NCBI GenBank assembly: GCA_031276055.1
Contig: JAISNW010000231.1
Span: forward strand, 1-8,929
Reading direction: 5' to 3'
Length of the DNA: 8,929 bases
DNA from: Deferribacteraceae bacterium
Lineage (GTDB): Bacteria; Chrysiogenota; Deferribacteres; Deferribacterales; JAISNW01
Shown here: piece by piece, positions 1-5,619 of the stretch
Numbering within the stretch: the first letter of the stretch is position 1
Layout of the letters: each line of letters begins with the position of its first letter
Program-made: the position numbers and the translations under genes
The notes under the pieces: generated by a model
What the model saw: only the letters and a program-made list of their open reading frames with translations
Told to the model about the DNA's origin: nothing
Database searches by the model: none

Positions 1-637
1 CATTTCGAACAGTCTGTATCATATCAGCAAAAGCACCTAACTTCTGACGGATAGAGCGGATATGCATGTCGATAGTGCGGCTTGCCCCCACATATTCAAA
101 CCCCCACACTATATTCATAAGCTCATCTCTGCTATGCACCCTTTCCGGATTTTTAATAAGAAATTTTAATAATTCAAACTCTTTATATCTAAAATCTTCT
201 ATATTCTTCCCATCAATATTTACAGTGCGCCTATCTAGGTCGATAGTAATCTCTCCAATGCTTAGAAGCGCCGCCGCCGCCGCCCCTGAACGCCTCATAA
301 GGGCGGCGACCCTTGCTGTAAGCTCCATAACGCTGAACGGTTTACAGATATAGTCGTCTGCGCCTATATCAAAACCTTTTAATTTATCTATCTCGGAGCT
401 CTTCGCCGTCACCATAATGACAGGGATATTCCCTAACTTTCTTACCTTTTTGAGAAGTTCATAGCCGTCTATATCTGGCAGCATTATATCTAAAAGCGCC
501 AGTTTAGGAAACATATCCGAAAAAGCAGCAAGAAAAGATCCGCCGTTTGCAAACGAGCGGACTTCATAGCCCCCTGCCTTCAGCGCATAGGCTTCTAATT
601 CTCGAATATCAGGATCATCTTCTACTATGTAGATCAT
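1..637 (-). CDS. phoB: OmpR/PhoB-family response regulator, 3' end cut by window edge
   Basis: DNA-binding response regulator, probably the PhoB/PhoP-type activator of the phosphate regulon. About 212 residues are visible. The receiver domain (about 1-115) has the acidic cluster E6-D7-D8, phosphoacceptor D50 (in LALLDIMLPDIDGY), T77 and K99 (CKPFS). The winged-helix trans_reg_C domain (about 125-212) contains FRYKEFELLKFL, the recognition-helix region SRTIDMHIRSIRQKL and the start of the final wing (TVRN); only the last few residues and the stop are missing. A run of alanines (119-123, all GCG) forms the interdomain linker. The ATG overlaps the phoU stop as ATGA and has a good ribosome site (AAGGAG) inside the end of phoU. 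The PhoB identity is inferred from its place in the pst operon; the sequence alone shows only the OmpR/PhoB family. No sensor kinase is visible; phoR could lie just beyond the left edge. Confidence 0.9.
   Translation of the reverse strand, partial: MIYIVEDDPDIRELEAYALKAGGYEVRSFANGGSFLAAFSDMFPKLALLDIMLPDIDGYELLKKVRKLGNIPVIMVTAKSSEIDKLKGFDIGADDYICKPFSVMELTARVAALMRRSGAAAAALLSIGEITIDLDRRTVNIDGKNIEDFRYKEFELLKFLIKNPERVHSRDELMNIVWGFEYVGASRTIDMHIRSIRQKLGAFADMIQTVRN
270..284. repeat. (GCC)5 triplet run coding for polyalanine
   Basis: Five perfect GCC triplets on the plus strand, read as GCG alanine codons on the minus strand, in the interdomain linker of the response regulator. A related (GCC)4 run lies at 2109-2120 in pstA, and (GCC)3 runs lie at 2781-2789 and 2799-2807 in pstA. 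They are in frame within coding sequence, so length changes by whole triplets would be tolerated. Confidence 0.7.
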
Positions 638-1275
638 CCGTAAGCTCCTTTCCGCTCGCCTGTTAGGGCGTATATCACCCACTGGGCGATCCCGCAGGCG
701 TGATCTGCAATCCTCTCTACAATTTTGGCTGCAAGGAGAAAATCCATAGCGCTTACAGCTAGATTGGGGTGGTTTTCTACACTCTTTACTAGATCAGCCT
801 TTGTTTCAACAAAGAGCGAGTCTACATAGGAATCCCCCTCTATCGCCTGAAATGCAAGGGTTGCATCCGCTGTTACAAAGGCGTTTATCCCCTGCCTTAT
901 CATCTCGGAGGCTGCTTCGCACATAAGCAGGAGCTTTGCTGTATCCATCGTTTCACTGAATTCAGGGCTTAACAGCGAGAGATCGCGGCATAGATCTCCA
1001 ATGCGCTCCATATCTGATATTATCTTCAGGGCGGCGGATATAAGGCGCAGATCCCCCGCTACCGGCTGTTGAGTGGATAGGAGGTTAAAACAGAGGGTTT
1101 CTATCTCGTCTTGCAACTCATCGGTCTTATGTTCATATTTAACAGCTTTTTTTGACCCTTTCCCTTTGGCAATGCTCTGGGATGCGCTCTGTATAGCGCT
1201 CTCTATAATCTGCCCCCCTTCTACAAGGGCTTTATGTATCCCGCTCATCCGCTCAGCAAACTTTGCTCTTAACAT
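634..1275 (-). CDS. phoU: PhoU, phosphate transport/signalling regulator
   Basis: Cytoplasmic all-helical protein that links the PstSCAB transporter to the PhoR/PhoB pair and restrains both uptake and Pho signalling when phosphate is plentiful. It is 213 residues, normal for the family, and shows the two homologous three-helix halves. Each carries the acidic metal-cluster helix: SDMERIGD at about 87-94 and KIVERIADHA at about 184-193. STQQPVAGDLR (about 67-77) is also typical. The ATG is preceded by TTAGGAG at good spacing. The start lies 9 nt after the pstB stop, and the last base of the stop codon overlaps the response-regulator start, so translation is probably coupled. The family assignment is clear; signalling details are from family knowledge. 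Confidence 0.96.
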   Translation of the reverse strand: MLRAKFAERMSGIHKALVEGGQIIESAIQSASQSIAKGKGSKKAVKYEHKTDELQDEIETLCFNLLSTQQPVAGDLRLISAALKIISDMERIGDLCRDLSLLSPEFSETMDTAKLLLMCEAASEMIRQGINAFVTADATLAFQAIEGDSYVDSLFVETKADLVKSVENHPNLAVSAMDFLLAAKIVERIADHACGIAQWVIYALTGERKGAYG

Positions 1276-1284
1276 CTATATCTC

Positions 1285-2037
1285 CTAACCAAACCTTCCG
1301 GTAATATAATCTTCTGTGCGTTTGTCTTTGGGGCTGGAAAATATCTTATCGGTGCTGTCAGCCTCAATTAACTGCCCTAAGAGGAAGAACCCTGTTTTAT
1401 CTGATATGCGCGCCGCCTGCTGCATATTATGAGTGACGATAATTATAGTATAATTTGCCTTTAAGTTACATATTAATTCTTCTATTTTTAGCGTGGATAG
1501 CGGATCTAGGGCTGAAGTGGGTTCATCCATAAGGAGAACTTCAGGATTAACCGCTAAAGAGCGCGCTACGCAGAGGCGCTGCTGCTGCCCCCCTGAAAGA
1601 TCAAGAGCGCTCTTTTTTAGACGGTCTTTTACCTCTTCCCATAAAACCGCCGCCGTGAGCGACCTCTCCACTATCTCATCGAGCTGCGCCCTCTTTGCCA
1701 CCCCATGAGTTTTTGGACCAAAGGCGATATTATCATATATGCTCATAGCAAAGGGGTTAGGTTTTTGAAAGACCATCCCTACCGTTTTTCTGAGCACATT
1801 TACATCTATTGCTCTGAAAATATCTCTACCGTCAAGTCTAACTTCCCCTGTAATCTTGCAGTTCACCACTAGATCGTTCATTCGATTCAAAGTTTTTAAG
1901 AAGGTGGATTTGCCGCAGCCGGAAGGTCCTATCATAGCGTAAACCTCCCTCTCTGCAAACTCAATATTGATATTATAAAGCGCTTGAAAATCCCCAAAGA
2001 ATAGGTCTAACCCTTTAACTTCAATCTTATTGTTCAT
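1285..2037 (-). CDS. pstB: PstB, phosphate ABC transporter ATPase
   Basis: ATP-hydrolysing subunit of the high-affinity phosphate importer, acting as a dimer on the cytoplasmic face of PstC/PstA. The 250 residues cover one complete ABC domain: Walker [10 protein letters not shown] at 37-45, Q-loop VFQKPNPF at 89-96 (the QKPNPF form is characteristic of PstB), signature LSGGQQQR at 147-154, Walker [13 protein letters not shown] at 167-178 and switch histidine in [13 protein letters not shown] at 201-213. The C-terminal YITGRFG is also typical of PstB. All catalytic residues are present. The ATG sits 11 nt inside the end of pstA and has an upstream AAGGCGG ribosome site, which points to translational coupling. 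Confidence 0.98.
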   Translation of the reverse strand: MNNKIEVKGLDLFFGDFQALYNINIEFAEREVYAMIGPSGCGKSTFLKTLNRMNDLVVNCKITGEVRLDGRDIFRAIDVNVLRKTVGMVFQKPNPFAMSIYDNIAFGPKTHGVAKRAQLDEIVERSLTAAVLWEEVKDRLKKSALDLSGGQQQRLCVARSLAVNPEVLLMDEPTSALDPLSTLKIEELICNLKANYTIIIVTHNMQQAARISDKTGFFLLGQLIEADSTDKIFSSPKDKRTEDYITGRFG

Positions 2038-2842
2038 AAGAAACCGCCTTTTTTGCGATGTATAAAGATAGGGCGTTCATCCCCGCCACGAGCGCTAAAA
2101 GCACCACCGCCGCCGCCGCCGCTTGATCTGTATTAAAGCCCTCGCTGGAGAGCACATACATATGAACCGCCAGCGTCCGTCCGCTTGAGGCTAGACTTGT
2201 GAGAGTTTTAGCCACTGTGCCCGCTGTATAGATAAGAGCCGCCGTTTCCCCTACAATCCTCCCGATTGCAAGTATGATCCCCGCCATAATCCCCGGCGCC
2301 GCCGCAGGAATCACCACACGGAAGACGGTTCTAAGCCGCGTCGCCCCCAATGCAAAAGAACCTTCCCGATAACTTGAAGGCACTGCAATTAGAGCCTCTT
2401 CTCCTGTGCGGATAATGACAGGCAGCACCATAATAGCAAGCGTCAACGCACCGCTAAGAATAGAAAAACCCCAACTTAGAAAGGTGACAAAAAAGATAAG
2501 CCCGAAAAGCCCGTAAACTATCGATGGAATTCCTGCTAAAGTTTGCACCGCTAAACGTATAAAGGTGAGAAAACGCGACTGTTTTGAATATTCCACTAGA
2601 TATATAGCAGTAAAAAGCCCTAACGGAACAGAGACAAGAAGGGTTAAGAACGTCATAACGGCGGTGTTTATGATAGCGGGAGTCATCGAAACATTTTCTG
2701 AAGTGTAGCGCCAACTGAAGAGATCGGGTGTTAGGTGAGGCGCTCCGTTTATCAGAATATAAAAGATAATTATAAAAAGGGCCGCCGCCGAAAGAAAAGC
2801 CGCCGCCCAAACTCCAAAGTGAATTAGCTTATATATATTCAT
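2027..2842 (-). CDS. pstA: PstA, phosphate ABC transporter permease
   Basis: One of the two membrane subunits forming the phosphate channel with PstC in the inner membrane. It is 271 residues with about six hydrophobic segments (roughly 10-32, 58-85, 98-122, 128-147, 182-203, 241-263). The family signature [13 protein letters not shown] lies at about 102-114. The cytoplasmic EAA-type loop that docks on PstB is [18 protein letters not shown] (about 158-175), followed by [11 protein letters not shown]. It begins 6 nt after the pstC stop with only a weak GAG-type ribosome site, and its end overlaps pstB by 11 nt. The start of the last membrane segment (241-245) is a run of alanines from GCG triplets. 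Confidence 0.97.
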   Translation of the reverse strand: MNIYKLIHFGVWAAAFLSAAALFIIIFYILINGAPHLTPDLFSWRYTSENVSMTPAIINTAVMTFLTLLVSVPLGLFTAIYLVEYSKQSRFLTFIRLAVQTLAGIPSIVYGLFGLIFFVTFLSWGFSILSGALTLAIMVLPVIIRTGEEALIAVPSSYREGSFALGATRLRTVFRVVIPAAAPGIMAGIILAIGRIVGETAALIYTAGTVAKTLTSLASSGRTLAVHMYVLSSEGFNTDQAAAAAVVLLALVAGMNALSLYIAKKAVSYEQ

Positions 2843-2848
2843 AAATCT

Positions 2849-3748
2849 CTATGAGTGCTGCAATCTATTAATACTAGAAATATAAAAGAGGATGGCGTTA
2901 ATAATTAATATAAAGATCAATAAGAGCGCCGCCGTTACAAAGAGGGCGTCTCTGTGCAGATCTGCAGCATACCCCATTTCAAGCACTATATTTGCAGTCA
3001 TCGTCCGTAAACCTTGGAATACTCCAGCAGGCATACGCGCCTGATTGCCCGCGACCATAACCACCGCCATAGTTTCGCCTACAGCGCGCCCTATCCCCAG
3101 CACCACCGCCGCCGTCACCCCGCCCGCCGCCGCAGGAAGAACGGCGCAGAATATACTCCTCTCTCTGCACGCTCCCAGCGCCACTGCATTTTCATAGCAT
3201 GAGGCGGGAACTGCCCTTATAGCAGCTTCACTGACAGCAACTATGGTGGGTAAGATCATTATTCCCAATATTATAGAGGCGGTGAACATGGAGAGCCCAG
3301 AGCCTCCAAAGATAGTTCTTACTATAGGAGCTAATAGCACTAGACCGAAGAATCCATATACTATAGACGGTATCCCTGCCAACAGCTCCACTGCGGGTTT
3401 CATCAACTTATATAGAGAGGCGGGGCAGTAGTATACCATAAAAACTGCCGTGAATATCCCTATCGGAGTTCCCACTATCACCGCTCCAACCGTAACACAG
3501 ACGCTGCCTAAAATCATAGGGAGCAGCCCAAAAAACGGCGGAGTATCAACAGGCGACCAATCAGTTCCTAGCAAGAGGTTTGCTGCACCTATCTTAAATA
3601 GAGCGGGCACCCCATTGCTAAATAAAAAGATGCAGATAAGGGCAAGAAAGAAGAGAGATAGGATAGATGAGCCTAAAAAAACAAGGCGCATCACCTTCTC
3701 CCGCGTATGAAGCCCGCCCTTGCCTGCTGTCATAGATAATTTTACCAC
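2849..3748 (-). CDS. pstC: PstC, phosphate ABC transporter permease
   Basis: Partner permease of PstA in the phosphate importer. It is 299 residues with a hydrophobic first segment at about 21-45, then a loop with the WSP...FG(L)LP pattern typical of PstC (64-78), [14 protein letters not shown] at 122-135, the EAA-type loop YENAVALGACRERSIF (185-200) and GIGRAVGETMAVVMVAGN (218-235), about six membrane spans in all. The start is uncertain. GTG at 3748 overlaps the pstS stop by 7 nt; ATG at 3733 (codon 6) would leave an 8 nt gap. Neither has a strong ribosome site, so coupling to pstS translation is likely. Only the first five residues are affected. Confidence 0.96.
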   Translation of the reverse strand: MVKLSMTAGKGGLHTREKVMRLVFLGSSILSLFFLALICIFLFSNGVPALFKIGAANLLLGTDWSPVDTPPFFGLLPMILGSVCVTVGAVIVGTPIGIFTAVFMVYYCPASLYKLMKPAVELLAGIPSIVYGFFGLVLLAPIVRTIFGGSGLSMFTASIILGIMILPTIVAVSEAAIRAVPASCYENAVALGACRERSIFCAVLPAAAGGVTAAVVLGIGRAVGETMAVVMVAGNQARMPAGVFQGLRTMTANIVLEMGYAADLHRDALFVTAALLLIFILIINAILFYISSINRLQHS

Positions 3749-4566
3749 TTTGTTTTCTTACCGGTGAATATATCTTTAATTTCGCTGACGGTGAGGGAAT
3801 CTGTATCATTCTTCTTGTTTACAATAACTGCTAAACCGTCAATAGCTATGGCAACGCTATTCAACTTCTCCAACTCCGAGCTTTTAAGTTCTCTGGAAGA
3901 CATCCCTATATCGCAGGCGCCGTTTAGGACGTTGTTTAGCCCTGTGGAAGAGTCGCTCGTCTGCACTTCGATCTTTAAGGCGGGGTTCAGCTTTCCATAC
4001 GCTTCAACAAGTTTCTCCATTATCGGCGAAACCGAAGATGAGCCCGCAATAATCAAGCGCCCTGCAACTTTTTTGGAGGTGAAATCGGGGGCGATCTCGT
4101 TCACAGGGATATAACCGCCTTTAGCGATAACCTCTGCACCCTGTTTAGAGAGGACAAAAGAGATAAAATCAGCGCCGCCTGCCGTGGCTGCGCCTTTATA
4201 GGCAAGGTTAAACGGTCTTTTTAAGGCGTAAGTTCCGCCCTTTATATTCGCCACTGTAGCGCTTACTCCGTCTACCCTTAACGCCTTTACATTGGAGTTA
4301 AGAGAACCGAGCGATATATAACCTATAGAGTTGGGGTTGCCCGCCACTGTGGAGAGCATAACATCGGTCTTGTTGGTGATGATGGCGTCTTTGGTGGTCA
4401 TATCTTTTCTACCGGCGTCAGTTCTCACCTCCACCCCTGTAAGCTCAATAAATGCACCTCGTGTGCCGGAGCCTGATTCTCTACTCACTACAGATATTGC
4501 GCCCGAAAAAGCATAACTCATAGCAGCAGCTCCGAAGAGTAGACAGACAACTAAAACTTTCTTCAT
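3742..4566 (-). CDS. pstS: PstS, periplasmic phosphate-binding protein with permuted domain order
   Basis: Secreted phosphate receptor that delivers phosphate to PstCA. It is 274 residues. The N-terminus (MKKVLVVCLLFGAAAMSYA) is a Sec signal peptide with probable cleavage after A19; there is no lipobox cysteine, so it should be free in a periplasm. The order of the mature protein is swapped. The segment normally in the second half, with the phosphate loop SRESGSGTRGAF (28-39; R29, S33, G34, T35), comes first. The segment that normally follows the signal peptide, AGSSSVSPIMEKL (174-186), with DSSTG (205-209), the CDIGMSSREL motif (218-227, D219) and the late FTGKKTKW (267-274), comes last. I recall similar permuted forms in some Clostridia, so this is probably a known subgroup. 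A GGAGGA ribosome site lies 8 nt before the ATG. First gene of the operon, behind a putative Pho box. Confidence 0.93.
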   Translation of the reverse strand: MKKVLVVCLLFGAAAMSYAFSGAISVVSRESGSGTRGAFIELTGVEVRTDAGRKDMTTKDAIITNKTDVMLSTVAGNPNSIGYISLGSLNSNVKALRVDGVSATVANIKGGTYALKRPFNLAYKGAATAGGADFISFVLSKQGAEVIAKGGYIPVNEIAPDFTSKKVAGRLIIAGSSSVSPIMEKLVEAYGKLNPALKIEVQTSDSSTGLNNVLNGACDIGMSSRELKSSELEKLNSVAIAIDGLAVIVNKKNDTDSLTVSEIKDIFTGKKTKW

Positions 4567-4611
4567 ATAAAAGTTCCTCCTTTATAAGTAATCTGAACAT
4601 TACATTAAGAG

Positions 4612-4652
4612 TGTAAAATGCCTAAGCGCTCGGATGTAAAATTTGTGTAAAA
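4612..4652 (-). promoter_or_regulatory. putative Pho box upstream of pstS (three TTTTACA copies)
   Basis: On the minus strand TTTTACA occurs at 4652-4646, 4641-4635 and 4618-4612. The first two start exactly 11 bp apart (7-bp repeat plus 4-bp spacer) and the third is 23 bp further on, about two helical turns. PhoB/PhoP-type regulators bind head-to-tail 7-bp or 6-bp repeats with 11 bp periodicity, and TTTTACA resembles the TTTACA/TTAACA half-sites. The third copy lies 46 bp before the pstS ATG. A -10 element is not clear; TAATGT (4607-4602) is one possibility. Binding by the response regulator of this operon is inferred. Confidence 0.6.
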
Positions 4653-4735
4653 TATGAAGAGAAGGGGCTAAACGTTCTGATAAGCAGAGAATTAGGGTTA
4701 TACAATTTTACCCAAAAGTCTTTAGCAGTTTTTTC

Positions 4736-4773
4736 TTGCCAATAATTCATAAAATCGTTAGCATGTTATTATT
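4736..4773 (+). promoter_or_regulatory. weak candidate promoter and ribosome-site-less leader of the CRISPR operon
   Basis: The DNA before the CARF gene is AT-rich. TTGCCA (4736-4741) is followed after 17 bp by TAGCAT (4759-4764), a loose -35/-10 pair that would start transcription almost at the ATG. Alternatives are TAAAAT at 4750-4755 or the better -10-like TATACAAT at 4699-4706, without a convincing -35. The 20 bases before the ATG hold no Shine-Dalgarno sequence, unlike pstS, phoU, csm2 and csm3. All promoter assignments here are tentative. Confidence 0.25.
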
Positions 4774-5619
4774 ATGGCCAAACATTTTATATCTTTTCTA
4801 GGGACTGGCGGACCAGGCGGATACCGTGAAGTATCATACGATGGCGGCGAAAAGACTAAATTTGCTCAGATAGAGATCATCAGAAGGCATTGCTCTGAAT
4901 TTACTCTAAATGATAAATTCACCATCTTTCTAACTAAAGGGGCGCGTGAAAGAAGTTGGCAAGGCTTAACGGCGGAGCTAAACGGCCTGAATCTTCAAAA
5001 CCTCCCTAGATTTGGCGATAAAGACATTTGCGATGGTGCAACAGAGGAAGAGCTATGGCAAATCTTTGAAAATATCTATGAGACTATTGCGGCAGATGAT
5101 GAGGTTATCTTTGATATAACGCATGGCTTTCGTTTTTTGCCAATACTTGCCATTGTTGCCTTAAACTATGCCCGCACTCTTACAAATTTTACTCTGAGAA
5201 AGTTTTATTATGGCGCAATAGATGATTATAATAATAACATAGGCTCAATACGCGATCTTAGCATGTTTGATGATATTTTGCAGTGGAGCTATGCATCCAA
5301 CGACTTTAATAAATACGGAGTGTCAGCAGAGATAGTAAAGATGTTGACGAAAAACAAGATTAAGAGCAACCCTATCAAGAATATCAGCAATGTTTTAGCC
5401 ACAGTTAGGGGGCAAAAGATAGTTGAAGGGGAGGTATTTCAAAGATGCAAAAAATCTCTAAGTGATTACAAATTGTCTGAGAACCATAGCCCCCAGATTG
5501 ATCGTGTATTGGGATTAGTGGAAGAAAAATTGGATGCAACCTCTGGAAGCAGGCGGGTTCATGAGCGCCACTCTGATCTCAATTGCGGCTATGTTAAATT
5601 GTGCGGCGAAAGTTTTTAA
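4774..5619 (+). CDS. CARF/DxTHG-motif protein (Csx1/Csx2 group), C-terminally truncated
   Basis: Cyclic-oligoadenylate sensor type accessory protein of type III CRISPR systems. The start MAKHFISFLGTGG is the usual N-terminus of the Csx2-like group (TIGR02221-like), where the glycine loop belongs to the CARF ligand pocket. VIFDITHGFR (111-120) is the DxTHG motif that defines this CRISPR family. Residues about 1-155 form the CARF domain. Residues about 160-252 resemble the start of the helical region (FDDILQWSYASNDF...). Full-length relatives run to roughly 400 or more residues and end in a HEPN RNase domain with an R-x4-6-H motif. Here the frame stops at 281, with the last ~20 residues read from DNA that also codes for the start of Cas10. 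The true homologous part ends near residue 255. So the RNase half is missing, apparently by deletion. It could be a decaying gene or a CARF-only ligand binder or ring nuclease. Base composition is low in GC (18 of 60 at 5221-5280). The start fits the family but has no ribosome site. Confidence 0.85.
   Translation: MAKHFISFLGTGGPGGYREVSYDGGEKTKFAQIEIIRRHCSEFTLNDKFTIFLTKGARERSWQGLTAELNGLNLQNLPRFGDKDICDGATEEELWQIFENIYETIAADDEVIFDITHGFRFLPILAIVALNYARTLTNFTLRKFYYGAIDDYNNNIGSIRDLSMFDDILQWSYASNDFNKYGVSAEIVKMLTKNKIKSNPIKNISNVLATVRGQKIVEGEVFQRCKKSLSDYKLSENHSPQIDRVLGLVEEKLDATSGSRRVHERHSDLNCGYVKLCGESF

Noticed and set aside
2454..2810. Minus-strand open frame of 118 codons inside pstA
   Set aside because: It is out of frame with a well-supported PstA and has no coherent domain; it is a shadow frame.
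4694..4712. GGGT...ACCC inverted repeat between the operons as a terminator or operator
   Set aside because: Arms are only 4 bp and do not extend; no U-tract follows. The included TTTTACC is only a near match to the Pho half-site and lacks an 11 bp partner.
5534..5560. Upstream ATG at 5534 as the cas10 start
   Set aside because: It would add MQPLEAGGF, which has no family likeness and lies in the probable deletion junction; the ATG at 5561 matches the usual Cas10 N-terminus. It cannot be fully excluded.
5551..5571. R-x4-H pattern (RVHERH) in the tail of the CARF protein, resembling the HEPN catalytic motif
   Set aside because: It lies in the portion read from DNA that also codes for the conserved cas10 start, with no surrounding HEPN helices; coincidence is the simpler explanation.
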